Shown: positions 27,505 through 37,538, counted from the first letter of the stretch. The stretch is 64,000 nucleotides of DNA from CAVTWH01 sp963794685 (GCA_963794685.1 CAWCFK010000007.1:62001-126000), one strand, 5' to 3'. The notes: generated by a model not told the origin, from the sequence alone. Program-made: numbers and translations.

Positions 27505-28393
27505 CGGTGGGCCCGAGGGCCAGTACGCACACGCCGCCCGCCACCGGGTCGTATTCGGCCACCAGTACGCCCCGCCCGTCACCCGGCTGGTCGTCCTCCC
27601 ACACGTCGGCCAGCCCCCACCACACCGACGTACCCAGCCGGCCGGTCGACGCCACCGGCGCACCGTCCACCCGCCCCTGCCCGGCAAGCCCGGCGAGCCC
27701 GGCGGGCCCGGCGAGTTCGGGGCCGAGCACCATGACCGGGTCCGGTGACACGGCGGCGGCCATCGCGGCGAGCACCGCGCCGACCCGCTCCGGGGCGACG
27801 GCCATGCGTTGGTCGACCGATACCACCGGCATCGCGCCCGACCGTTCCAACACCAGCGCCACAGCCGATCCGTGCTCGGGCAGCGTGACCGGTTCCACCG
27901 CCCGGTACGGCAACGTGGGCTGCTCCAGGATCAGCACCAGGGCACGCTCGAAGCCGCCGGTGCGCAGGTACGCGCGGGCCGTGGCAATCGCGCTGAAAGG
28001 CGCGGCCACCCCCTGGTCGCTCAACGCGAAGGCGAGCGGCTCGCCGGGGCACAGCCGGGCCACCACGTGCGCCGCGGACTGGCGTGGATCGGCGTCGGGG
28101 ACCGCGTAGGCCAGCACGACGAGATCGACCGGTGCGTCCAGCAGGCCCGGCGCCTGCAGCAGGGCCTCGACCATGCCGGCATACGTGTGGTCCGCGGGCT
28201 GCGGGTCCGGTTCCTGCCCGTACGGTGCGAGCAGGTCAACGAGGAAGCGGTGCAACTCCGGATCGGCGGCGGCAGCCGGCTGGCGCCCGGTTGCCCGACC
28301 GCAGTCGAAGGCGCGGCGCACGATACGGGAGACCGACAGCTGCGGCGGGTGAGCATCAGCGGTGGCCGGATCCGGGGGGTGCAGGAGGATCAT
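27473..28393 (-). CDS. KAS III-like (thiolase-fold) protein lacking the catalytic Cys
   Basis: 306 residues with a thiolase-fold outline: DLVVLAYAVPDADPRQSAAH, LAFALSDQGVAAPFSAIATA, ALVLILEQPTLPY and GSAVALVLERSG. At the position of the KAS III active-site Cys (usually ACSG) the sequence reads GVAAPFS, so no nucleophilic Cys is present. The start overlaps the decarboxylase stop (ATGA), implying a shared job. It may be a structural partner of the active KAS III at 31.1 kb or an acyl-shuttling protein. Assignment is from weak pattern similarity. Confidence 0.6.
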   Translation of the reverse strand: MILLHPPDPATADAHPPQLSVSRIVRRAFDCGRATGRQPAAAADPELHRFLVDLLAPYGQEPDPQPADHTYAGMVEALLQAPGLLDAPVDLVVLAYAVPDADPRQSAAHVVARLCPGEPLAFALSDQGVAAPFSAIATARAYLRTGGFERALVLILEQPTLPYRAVEPVTLPEHGSAVALVLERSGAMPVVSVDQRMAVAPERVGAVLAAMAAAVSPDPVMVLGPELAGPAGLAGLAGQGRVDGAPVASTGRLGTSVWWGLADVWEDDQPGDGRGVLVAEYDPVAGGVCVLALGPTVSGRRAATTW

Positions 28394-29700
28394 GCGATTC
28401 GCCCCCGCGTCGGCGCGGCCCCGGCGACGTCCGCCTCGTCGTAGCGGTGCTGTTGGCGCAGCAGGTCTTCGGGCACATCACGGTCCCGGACGAGGTGGGG
28501 CACCCCGCCGTCGACCAGGACCTCGGCCGGGTAGCCGTGGCTGAGGAACAGGCCCGGCGACGCCGTCAGCCCGTACGCACCGGAGCGCAGCACACCGATC
28601 AGGTCGCCGGGGCGCACGGCCGGCAACGGCACGTCCTTGCCGAGGGTGTCCCCGGGGGTACACAGTGGCCCGCACAACTGCCACGGTTCGGCCGCCGGCT
28701 CGTCAACCCGGCTGACCAGGCGGATCGGGAAGTTGCGCTTGACGAACGAGCCCACGCCGACCGCGGCCATGTGATGGTTGGTGCCGCCGTCGGTCACCGC
28801 GAAGCGTTGCCCCATCGACGTTTTGACGTAGCGGACCCGCACCAGGTAGAGCCCGCACGGCGCGGCGAGGTAGCGACCCAGCTCCATCACCAGCCTGGTC
28901 GCCGGGTGCCGGGCGACAAACGCGTCCACCAGCGGCCGCAGTTGACGGGTCAGCAGCTCCTCGTCGAGATCGTGCTCGTCGTCGAAGTACGCCACCCCGA
29001 GCCCGCCGCCCACGTCGACCAACTCCAGCGGGAAGCTCAACCGGTCGGCCAGCTCCTCGGCCAGCGCCAGAATCCGGGCGGTGTTGTCGGCGACGGCCTG
29101 GGCATCCAGGATGCGGGTACCCAGGTAGGCGTGCACCCCCATCAGCCGCACATGCGGGAACCGGGTGGCCAGGTCGGTGGCGGCCAGCAGTTGGTCCACG
29201 TCGATGCCGAACTGCCGTGGCCGGCCGCCCATGGTGAGTCTGGACCGGGTCACCGCGAAGCTCGGGTTGACCCGCAACGCCACCTCGGCCCGGATGCCAC
29301 GGGCGCCGGCCAGCCGGTCGATGAGGGCCAACTCGCCGAGGGACTCGCAGACGATGGCGTGCACGGCATGGTCGAGGCAGGCGGCCAGCTCCGCCTCGCT
29401 CTTGCCGGGGCCGAGGAAGATGATGTCACGCCCGGCAACCCCGGCCCGCCGGGCCGTCATCAGCTCGACGAGCGAGGACACCTCGGCCCGCGCCCCGAGC
29501 GAGCGCAGCAGCGCACAGACCGACACGTTCGGGTTGGCCTTGAGCGAATAGAAGATCTCCACCGCGGGATGCAGGTTGTCGCGCAGTCGCTGGTACTGCT
29601 CGCGCAGCGCCTGCCCGTCGTAGACGAACAGCGGCGTGCCGTAGGTCTCGGCCAGTTCCGAGACCGTGATGCCCTGGATCTCGTGTTCCGCCATCGTCAT
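28390..29700 (-). CDS. Fold-III PLP decarboxylase, BtrK/LysA-like, probably carrier-bound substrate
   Basis: 436 residues of the alanine-racemase-fold decarboxylase family (DAP/ornithine decarboxylases). The PLP Lys is in FYSLKANPN (~54). HAYLGTRI, VDVGGGLGV and the C-terminal CGPLCTPGD (catalytic Cys) and SGAYGL are present. It lies between an ATP-grasp ligase and a KAS III-like gene, each overlapping by ATGA. In butirosin, BtrK of this family decarboxylates glutamyl-ACP after BtrJ (ATP-grasp) loads it. By analogy it should decarboxylate an aminoacyl-ACP. A free amino acid substrate cannot be excluded. Confidence 0.85.
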   Translation of the reverse strand: MTMAEHEIQGITVSELAETYGTPLFVYDGQALREQYQRLRDNLHPAVEIFYSLKANPNVSVCALLRSLGARAEVSSLVELMTARRAGVAGRDIIFLGPGKSEAELAACLDHAVHAIVCESLGELALIDRLAGARGIRAEVALRVNPSFAVTRSRLTMGGRPRQFGIDVDQLLAATDLATRFPHVRLMGVHAYLGTRILDAQAVADNTARILALAEELADRLSFPLELVDVGGGLGVAYFDDEHDLDEELLTRQLRPLVDAFVARHPATRLVMELGRYLAAPCGLYLVRVRYVKTSMGQRFAVTDGGTNHHMAAVGVGSFVKRNFPIRLVSRVDEPAAEPWQLCGPLCTPGDTLGKDVPLPAVRPGDLIGVLRSGAYGLTASPGLFLSHGYPAEVLVDGGVPHLVRDRDVPEDLLRQQHRYDEADVAGAAPTRGRIA

Positions 29701-31106
29701 ACCCCTTCCGTGAGGACGGCCAGCCGGTTGGCGACCTCGGCATCCAGCGTGTCCAGTTCGTCGGTTGAGGTGGCCGTCAGCAGCCCGTAGAGCCGACCCG
29801 GGAACGGCTGCGCGTCGACGCCGGCGTTGACCGTGGCGAAGGCGTGGACGACCAGTCCGACGCCGCCCGGCCGGGCCAGCAACAGCTCGCCCAGCCCCTG
29901 GCGCAGCCGATCGAAGGGCAACGCGGCGGCCAACCGCAACGGGTACTGGCGGGCCAACGCCACCCTGTCCGGGCCGACCAGCCGCTCCACCAGCGTGGCC
30001 TGGTAGGTCGACATGTTGTTGCGGGCGTTGATTTCGACCACCGGGTAGAGGCCGCCGTCCGGATCGGTCATCGCGTCCACACCGACCACCCCGTAGTAGC
30101 CGTCGGCGGCCAGCCGGGTACCCAGGAGCTGACTGCAGCGGCGCAGCTCCTCCCGGACCGGTTCACTGAGCCGCGCCGGGATCCGGTGTCCGGTGTGGAC
30201 ACCGCGCACGGTGTGCGCCTCCTTGACGAAGTCGAAGCTGACCGTGCGGTCGCGGTGCACGGTGAACTGGTAGTTCAGGTCGACGCCCTTGGCCACCCAC
30301 TCCTCGACCACCAGGCCGACCCGGCCGTGCCCGCTGCGCCGCACCTGGCCCGCCACCATCCGGCACAGCCGGTCCAGCCGGTTCGGGTCGTCGAGCACCA
30401 TGAGACCTTTGCCGGAGACCCCGTAGGCGTCCTTGACCACCACCCGCCGGCCGTCGCCGAGCAGGTCCCGGGCGTCGCGGCAGGCCGCGGTGAACTGGTC
30501 GAGGTCCGAGCAGGCCCACCCGGTGGGCTGGCGCAGCCCGAGCCGGCTGGCCAGCCTGCGGCTGTAGACCTTGCTGTTGACGAACTTGCAGATCATCGTG
30601 GGCGGCGCGGCCAGCGGCAGGCCGGTCTTTTCGGCCAGCTCCTCCTCCGCCGTGGACACCCCGTGGGGCAGCAGGTACACGCCCTCAGCCGCCAGGCCCG
30701 ACAGCCGGTCCAGCAGCTGCGGGCAGGCCAGCGCGTCTGCGGTGACGTTGCGGTGCGGCTGCGACACCTCGGCCGCCACCAGCCCCGGCAGCGGCAGTTC
30801 CAGCCGCGCCAGGCAGTCCAGGTACCCCGGGTCCGGGGTCTGCTTGAGCAGCACGTAGTCCTGGCTACCGGCCAGCGTGACGGCCAACTCGTCCATCCGG
30901 TTCACCACCCGGCGGGCCGGCTCGAACGAGGTACGCGGGAGCCCGGTCTCGCCGACCGCCCACTGGTCCTCGACCTCGATGTTCGCCAGGTAGACGAAGC
31001 GGGCATCCGGGTCGCCCACCAGCGCCGACCGCAGCCGGTCGGCGAATCCCGGAGCCTGCCCGTCGGACAGCGGGGCGGGGACGACAGTTGTCATCCGATC
31101 GGGCAT
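29697..31106 (-). CDS. ATP-grasp ligase, BtrJ-like, putative amino acid:ACP ligase
   Basis: 469 residues with an ATP-grasp core: VVVKDAYGVSGKGLMVLDD (phosphate loop, ~230), VVEEWVAKGVDLNYQF, and the metal-binding YPVVEINARNNMSTYQ (~355). The N-terminus (FVYLANIEVEDQWAV) matches ligases found next to fold-III decarboxylases. It starts at ATG 31106 just after the KAS III stop, with TAGGGAGCC as ribosome site. It is proposed to activate an amino acid as acyl phosphate and load the neighbouring ACP (32.0-32.3 kb). The amino acid is unknown. Confidence 0.8.
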   Translation of the reverse strand: MPDRMTTVVPAPLSDGQAPGFADRLRSALVGDPDARFVYLANIEVEDQWAVGETGLPRTSFEPARRVVNRMDELAVTLAGSQDYVLLKQTPDPGYLDCLARLELPLPGLVAAEVSQPHRNVTADALACPQLLDRLSGLAAEGVYLLPHGVSTAEEELAEKTGLPLAAPPTMICKFVNSKVYSRRLASRLGLRQPTGWACSDLDQFTAACRDARDLLGDGRRVVVKDAYGVSGKGLMVLDDPNRLDRLCRMVAGQVRRSGHGRVGLVVEEWVAKGVDLNYQFTVHRDRTVSFDFVKEAHTVRGVHTGHRIPARLSEPVREELRRCSQLLGTRLAADGYYGVVGVDAMTDPDGGLYPVVEINARNNMSTYQATLVERLVGPDRVALARQYPLRLAAALPFDRLRQGLGELLLARPGGVGLVVHAFATVNAGVDAQPFPGRLYGLLTATSTDELDTLDAEVANRLAVLTEGV

Positions 31107-31115
31107 GTCGGCTCC

Positions 31116-32048
31116 CTAGTGTTCGAAGACCATGGCGGAGAAGGTCGCGCCCAGCCCTACCGAAGCCATCAGGTAGTGGTCGCCGGGAGCGAGCCGGCCG
31201 GTGTCGACGGCGGTCCGGTAGTTGATGAAACCGTCGGCACAGAAGCAGTGCCCGGTCACCGGGACGTTGTCCAACAGCACCCGCTCGACCGGCAGCCCGA
31301 TGATCCGGCTGATCCGCTCCCAGGACACGACGTTGACGTTGTGCGGCAGGATGAGACGCAGGTCCGGCAGCGCGATCCCGGCCTTGGCGAGCGCCGCCGA
31401 CATCACCTCCGCCAGCAGGTACGGGTACCGCTCCTGAAACTCCGCGGCCAGTTCGCTGCCCGGCTGCAGGCGGTCGTACTGTCCGTACATGGCGGTGGCG
31501 TAGGCCAGCACCCGGTCGCGTCCCCCGCCGGAGCGGACCAGGCAGGCAGCCGCGCCCTCGCTCATCACGGTCTGCCGGGGGATGACCTGCGCCCCCCGGG
31601 TGAAGGTCTTCTCGCCGGTGAACACCAGGGCCAGCGCGTCCGGGTCGCCGGTGGCGGCCAGCAGCCGGCCGGCGATGTCGATCGCGAGCAGGCCCGATGC
31701 GCAGGCGTGCTGGGTGACCGCGAACGCGACGGCGTGCTGCAGCCCGAGTCGCTGGCACGCCTGCGCCAGCGGATTGACGGGGTAGGGCACGACCACGGGA
31801 TGGGTCCGGGCCTGCAGGACGTAGCGCACCTGCTGCTCGCGGCCGGACAGCTCGCGCAGCCGGCCGGCGGCGGCCAGCATCAGGTCGAGCAACGTCTTCC
31901 CGTCGTCGTCGCGGCGCACCAGGTCCAGTCCGTAGTAGCGCTGGAACACCTTCACCTCGGCGACCTTCAGCCCGAGCTGTTCGCGCAGCGCCGAGATCGG
32001 CACCGCCCGCTCGGGCAGGTACGCCGCGACCGCGGCCAGGGCTGTCAC
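31116..32048 (-). CDS. 3-oxoacyl-ACP synthase III (KAS III)
   Basis: 310 residues. Active-site Cys in TQHACASGLLAID (C116), His/Asn in ILPHNVN and a C-terminal GHCFCADGFINY. Starts at GTG 32048, overlapping the ACP stop (GTGA). KAS III enzymes start chains by condensing acyl-CoA (or acyl-ACP) with malonyl-ACP. Here it sits beside the amino-acyl ACP system, so it could prime elongation with a decarboxylated aminoacyl unit. The C-terminal GHCF Cys in place of the usual GNT region is unusual. Confidence 0.82.
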   Translation of the reverse strand: MTALAAVAAYLPERAVPISALREQLGLKVAEVKVFQRYYGLDLVRRDDDGKTLLDLMLAAAGRLRELSGREQQVRYVLQARTHPVVVPYPVNPLAQACQRLGLQHAVAFAVTQHACASGLLAIDIAGRLLAATGDPDALALVFTGEKTFTRGAQVIPRQTVMSEGAAACLVRSGGGRDRVLAYATAMYGQYDRLQPGSELAAEFQERYPYLLAEVMSAALAKAGIALPDLRLILPHNVNVVSWERISRIIGLPVERVLLDNVPVTGHCFCADGFINYRTAVDTGRLAPGDHYLMASVGLGATFSAMVFEH

Positions 32049-32326
32049 CTGCTCTCCTCGGCCGCCTGCTTGAGCTGGGTGTCCAGGTAGCCGGTGAGCG
32101 CGTCGACGGTCGAGTAGTCCCACGCCACGGTGGGGTCCACCGTCATTCCCAGATGGTCTTCGATGTCTCCGCACAGCATCAGCCCGTACATCGAGTCCAG
32201 TCCGTACTCGGCAAGAGACACGTCGGGGCGGATCTGGTCGGGCTCGCATTCGGCGTACTCGGCGACCTTTGCGGTCAACCACTCGCGCAACGCCTCGACG
32301 GAAGGCTCGGCACCGGTGCGGGGCAT
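32045..32326 (-). CDS. Acyl carrier protein (ACP, BtrI-like position)
   Basis: 93 residues; the phosphopantetheine Ser lies in YGLDSMYGLML (~54). The acidic helix II and the tail LTGYLDTQLK fit a PCP/ACP. A strong GGAGGATC site precedes ATG 32326. It is the first of a coupled set ACP, KAS III, ATP-grasp, decarboxylase and KAS III-like, and is the likely carrier of the amino acid activated by the ATP-grasp enzyme. Confidence 0.9.
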   Translation of the reverse strand: MPRTGAEPSVEALREWLTAKVAEYAECEPDQIRPDVSLAEYGLDSMYGLMLCGDIEDHLGMTVDPTVAWDYSTVDALTGYLDTQLKQAAEESR

Positions 32327-32344
32327 GGTGATCCTCCTCGTTGG

Positions 32345-33998
32345 CTATCCGGCCACCGGCTGGGCGGCCAGATCGAAGCTGCGGGACTGCTCGAAGCGGG
32401 CGGTCAACTCGGGGAACAGCGGGTGATCGGCGGCCCGACCGTCCGTCGGCCGGTCGATGCGGGCGGCGAGCCGGCCCAGTGCGGCCAGCAGCCAGGCCGG
32501 GTCGGACAGGAACCTGTCCTCGCTGTGCCGCCACACGTTGAGGCAGGCGCTGGCCGCGAGGACGGCCGCGTACCGGGCGGTCAACGCGAACGCGTCGGGG
32601 CTGGCGGCCGGTCCGACGTCGCGGGGGGTCAGGGCGGACACCTGCCCGTCGAGCTCGCGCAGTGCGGCCACGAACGGCGCGCTCGCCGCGCGGACCTCGC
32701 GGTCGGCCACGGCGTCGACGCCGGCCAGCAACGACACGGCCAACGGGTCGGCCGAGGACGTCACGGCGAGTCGGTCGTAGCGCAGCGGCGGCAGCGGCCC
32801 GGAAAGCCGGAACAGCGCGGGTTCGGCCGGTTCGGTGGTCAGCCAGGATCGACGGGCCAGCATCAGCAACTGGGGGAGCATGGTGAGTTGGCAGGCGGCC
32901 CGGCCGGCGTGTCCGAAGGTGTGCGCCGGCAGGTCGCGCAGGTGCTTGCCGAAGATCGCGTAGCGGCCTTGTCGGAGGTAGAAGTGCGCGCCCAGCACCA
33001 GGGAGAGGCGGTGCATCGCGTCGCGCAGGACCGCCGGCACGAAGGCTTTGGCCGCCGCGGCGTAGATGCTGGTCTGGCCGGGCAGCAGGTGCACGGCGCG
33101 GGCGGCCACGGTGGTCAGGCAGTCGCAGCTGAGCAGGTCGACGAACGCGTCGGCGAGGGTCGCCCGGACCAGCGGGAGGTCGGCGGCGGTGCGCCCGTAC
33201 AGCCGGCGGTCGCGGGCGAACGTCATCGCCACGCGGAGACCGGTGTCCACGACGCCGACCGCCGTGCCGGGCAGGGCGATGCGGGTGAGCTGGAACGAGC
33301 GCAGCGCGGTCTCGATTCCGCGGCCCTCCCCGCCCAGCAGGCTGTCGGCCGGGACCTGGAGGTCACGTAGCTCGAAACCGCCGAGCTGGACGCCGCGCAG
33401 GCCCTCGCTGCGAAAGCGCGGCAGGTAGCAGGAGGCATCAATGTCCACAGTGGACTTGTCGAGGAACACCTGGGAGTGGCTGCGGCTGCCGGGGGCGTCG
33501 CTGGTGCGGGCGAACAGTACGACGGCGCTGGCCCGCTGGATGTTGGTGATGACTTCCTTGCGGCCGTTGAGCAGCCAGCCGTCGGCGCTGCGGCGGGCCG
33601 CGAATTCGACGGCGGAGAAGTCGTTGCCGTGCGCCAACTCGTGGTAGCCGGCGGCCAGTTTCCGGTTGTCCAGCAACAGCGCGGCCGCCTGCCGACGGTG
33701 TTCCTCGCCACCGGCCGTCCATACGTTGACGGCGGCGAACATTGGGGCCGAGCTGGTCAGGGTCAGGGCGAGGTCGCGTCGGGCGATCGCGCGCAGCAGC
33801 CCGATCAGCCGGTCCAGCCGGTCCAGCCGACCGCCGAGGGCCGGCGGTACGAGTTCGGCGCCCAGGCCGTACTCGTCGAGCATCCGTTCGCCCGCGGCCG
33901 GCACGGTGGCCCGTTCGTCGGCGGCCAGCGACGGCCCGGTAGCCGAGCGGATTGTCGTCGTCCCAGGGATTGCCCAACCGCTGCTCGATATCGTTCAC
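32345..33998 (-). CDS. Long acyl-CoA-dehydrogenase-like protein (ACAD 1), one frameshift
   Basis: About 551 residues, longer than ordinary ACADs (~380) and like those paired with fatty-acyl-AMP ligases in lipopeptide clusters. Flavin-domain motifs: GYHELAHGNDFSA, WLLNGRKEVITN, GTAVGVVDTGLR and RDRRLYGR. The region that normally carries the catalytic Glu (YEGT-like) reads YAIFGKHLRD, so the base is missing. The true start is GTG 33998 (VNDIEQRLGNPW), overlapping the ACAD 2 stop. One extra base near 33925 splits the first 22 codons from the rest. It probably acts on ACP-bound fatty acid with ACAD 2, or is an inactive partner. Confidence 0.8.
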
Positions 33999-35691
33999 GC
34001 GCCGCTCACCCCGCTTCCGGTCGGCAGCAACGAGGGGGTGGCGTGCGGGCGCACACCGTCGAAGAGTTCGACGTAGAGCGGCCATCTCGGCGGGTGGTGC
34101 CCGGGTTGCAGCTGGGTCAGCAGGTAGCCCAGGCTCGCCCGCAGCCACAGTCCGTCCTCCCAGGGGGCGGGTGCTGTCGCCACCGGGGCCCACGACCGGT
34201 TGGCCAGCCACAGGTGGATACCTGCGGCGCCGGCGACGCACAGCGCGTACCGGTGGGCAGTGGCGAATGCCGACGGCGCGATGTCGCGTCCCGCGGGAGC
34301 GGTCGCGGCCATCTCGGCGTAGACCTCGTCGGTGGCGGCCTGCAACGACCGGGCGTCGCGCAACAATGACGGCGCGGCCTCGCCCGTGGCGACCAGCTTC
34401 GCCAGTTCCTCGACGGCGCCGCGCAGGGCCTGGGTGGTGGCGCAGCCGTGCCGAGCCAACAGGCTCAGCCGGCCCAGGTCGGCCGGGGGCAGCGGCCGGG
34501 CCAGGTCCGCGGCCACCGCAACGTCCCCGACACGGGCCAGGCTGCGGCGGTATCCGCGGGCCAGGACCGGGAACTGGTTGATGACCAGGCTCTGGTTGAC
34601 CGCCGTGCTGCCGTCGAAGATGCCGACGATGCGGTGGTCGCGTTCCACCTTGGCGAACCGGCCGCCGGCGTGCACGTCACTGAGGAACGCGCGGGCGCCC
34701 AACAGTTCGCCGAGCCGGCCGATCAGGTCATCGACGAGGGTCGGCACCAGGTACTTGGTGACCGCCGAGAGCACGCTCAGGTCGCCGGGCAGGGCGTGGA
34801 TGCCGCGGCTGGCCAGCACGCTCAACGCCTCCGCGGCGAACAGCATGGCGCACGCCTCGCCCAGGTCCGCCCGCACCTTCGGCAGCCGTAGCAGCGTGGC
34901 TCCGTACAGCCGGCGTTCCGCGAGGTACTCCAGTACCAGATCGAACGCCTGGTCAGCCGCGCCCAGCGACAGGGCGGCCGCGCAGGCCCGGGTGAGCTGG
35001 AGCGCCTTGCAGATGATCTCCAGGCCGCCGCCCGGCGGGCCGACCGAGCGCGGTGGCCGGCACCGGGGCGTCGGAGAAGCTGATCCCGCTGATGTCGGCG
35101 CCGCGGATGCCGTGGGTGTGCACCTTGGGCAGGCACCGGTAGCGGTCGGGCGCCAACCGGCGCTTGTCCACCAGCAGCAGGCTGAACCCACGCGGGCCGC
35201 CGGCGGGGTCGGTGCGGGCCAGCAGGCAGACCAGGTCGGCCCGGGTGGCGTTGTTGATGAGCCACTTCTCCCCGCTGACCCGGTACCCGGTCGGGCGGTG
35301 TGCTGCGCGGACACCTCCCCGGCGAGCAGGTCGCTGCCGTGGGCCCGCTCGGTCAGCCCCCAGCGAGACCCGTGCCCCGGCGAGAATGTCGGCGGCCAGG
35401 GTGGCTGCCTGGTCCGGCCGGCCGGCCACCCACACGCCGACCGCGCCGAGGAAGGTCTTGCCGTGGGCGATGGCCAGGGTCAGATCGCGGCGGGCGAGCG
35501 ACCCGCATCAGGTGCAGGACCTCCTCGTAGCTGGTGAGGGCGCCGCCGAGGCGGGCGGGCACGTAGAAGCGCGGGCAGGCCCAGCGAATCCAGCCGGGAA
35601 CAGGCGGCGGTCGGGAACTCTTCGCTGCGAGTCCAGTTCCGCCGCAGCGGGCGTAGGACAACACGTTGTCGTCATCGGCCGGGTCACCCAT
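33995..35691 (-). pseudogene. Long acyl-CoA-dehydrogenase-like protein (ACAD 2), several frameshifts
   Basis: About 560 residues from ATG 35691 (MGDPADDDNVLSYAR) to TGA 33995. Segments in successive frames: LGLPRFYVPARLGGALTSYEEV, VGVWVAGRPDQA, YRVSGEKWLINNATRADL, and a long intact C-terminal part with LEYLAERRLYGATLL and IVGIFDGSTAVNQS, in which Asp takes the place of the usual Glu. Frame breaks lie near 35280-35320, 35360-35520 and 35590-35640 and near 35050. It is the homologous partner of ACAD 1, and together they could introduce double bonds into an acyl chain loaded by the fatty-acyl-AMP ligase. Confidence 0.78.
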
Positions 35692-35753
35692 CGCGTGCTC
35701 GCAGCGCCTGCGCCGGGGCGAGCGCCCGGTGCCCGCCGGCGGGCGCGGCGACC

Positions 35754-37538
35754 TCAACGGACATCCAGCACCACCGCTTCCGCGCGGTAGGCGAGGCGCA
35801 GCCGGGGGCTCAGGTCCTCGTGCAGCGGGCCAGCCGTCGGTCCACGAACAGTTGCCGCATCGCGCGAGCGGCGGACCTTGCCGCTGGTCGTGCGGGCGCA
35901 CCCCGCCGGGCCGGACCAGCACCACAGCGCCGACATTGATGCCGAACTGGCGGGCCATCCGGTCGCGGATGGCGCGGCCAGGGTGGCCGGCCCGTCCGTC
36001 CCGGGCAGTGTCGCCTGGCATTCGTGGACGAGCACCAGCTCCCCGGCACGTCAGCGCCGTCGGCTGACGGCACCGAGAAGACCGCTCCGATGCCGGCTCG
36101 CAGCTCCTCGTGCCAGGACGCCACCTCGTGCTCGATGTCCTGCGGGTAGATGTTGCGGCCCCGGACGATCAGCATGTCCTTGAGCCGTCCGGTGACGTAC
36201 AGCTCGCCGCCGTGCAGCGTTCCCAGGTCGCCGGTGCGCAGGAAGCCGGTCCTCGCCGGTGGTGGTCGCCGCGCTGAACGCCGCCCTGGTCGCCTCATCC
36301 GCGGCCCAGTAGCCGGGGCGACCGCACGCCCACGTAACCAGATCTCGCCGACCCGGCCCGGCAGGCACCGCAGTGGCGGTCTGCGGGTCGACGATGCGGA
36401 TCTCCACCTCGCAGGGCCGGCCACAGCTGAGCCCGGCTGAGCACCTCGGCCGATGCCGGCGGGCCCGATCCGCGTCTTGGCCAGGACCTGGCCGCGTCGA
36501 CCGGGCAGACCGGCGGACGGGCGCGGTCACGCGAGCCGACCGACGTGTAGGCCATCGCCTCTGCCAGTCCATAGCCGACGGTGAACGCCTCGGCGCGGAA
36601 GCCGGCCGGGGCGAAGCGTCGGGTGAACGCCTCCAGGGTGGCTGCCTGGACGGCCTCCGCGCCGTTGCCGGCGACCTGCCAACCGGACAGATCCAGCCGG
36701 GCGACCTGCTCGTCGGTGGTTTTCGCCGCGCACATCTGATAGGCGAAGTTGGGCGCCAGCGAGACGTCGAGCCAGTGCCGGTCGATCAGCTCCAGCCACC
36801 GCACCGGCCGCTTGAGGAACTCGAACGGTGGCATGGTGACGCTGACCGCGCCCAGCGCCAGCGGTTGCAGGAGTTGCCGAGCAGCCCGAGGTCGTGGTGC
36901 ATCGGCAGCCAGCCGCCGAACCGGCTGTCCCGACCGACCCCCATCATCCGGCGGCTCATCGCCACCTGGGTGAGGATCGTGTCGTGGGTGATGATCACTC
37001 CCTTGGGTTCGCTGGTCGACCCCGAGGTGTACTGCAGCATGGCGACGGTGTCCGGGTTGATGTCCGGCCGGGTCCAGGCCTGCGGGTCGGCCGGAGCGGC
37101 CCCGTCGACGGCCAGGCAGTCCAGGTGTCCGAGTCCCTCGCCGTCGCGCCATCGGGTGACCACCGCAAGGCTGGCCGACTCGGTGAGCACGACGCGGACG
37201 CCGGCATGGTGGACCACCCCGGCGCAGCGCTGGCGGGACTGCGCCGACCGGTCGGGCATCGGCACCGGTACCGCGATCAGGCCGGCGTACACACAGCCCA
37301 ACATGGCCACCGCGAACTGCAGGCCGGCCGGGAACAGCAGCATTGCCCGATCGCCCACCGCGTAGCGGTCCTGCAGCAGCGCGGCGGTCCGGCGGGCGAG
37401 CAGATCGAGGTCGTGGTAGGACAGCGACTCACCGGTCGGATGCTGGGCGAGATCGGCGACGAAGGTCAACGCCGGCCGGTCCCCCTGCCGGTGGGCGTGT
37501 TCCTGGAGTACCGCGACGAACGTGTCCTGGTTGGTCAT
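35754..37538 (-). pseudogene. Fatty-acyl-AMP ligase (FAAL) with frameshifts in the C-terminal half
   Basis: About 590 residues. Start ATG 37538 behind AAGGAGG. The N-terminal half is intact: LQYTSGSTSEPKGVIITHD (AMP site) and LPMHHDLGLLGN, the motif typical of FAALs. From ~36870 to the end the frame changes several times, passing through VAGNGAEAVQA, GLAEAMAYTS, FLRTGDLGTLHGGELYVTGRLKDMLIVRGRNIYPQDIE and TTSGKVRRS to a stop at 35754. FAALs adenylate fatty acids and pass them to an ACP, not to CoA. With the two ACADs and the GT it suggests a lipid chain in the product. Confidence 0.82.

Noticed and set aside
29844..32090. Plus-strand open frame of 748 codons opposite the ATP-grasp and KAS III genes
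   Set aside because: His/Gln/Arg/Val-rich shadow frame with no domain. The opposite strand has full active-site motifs.
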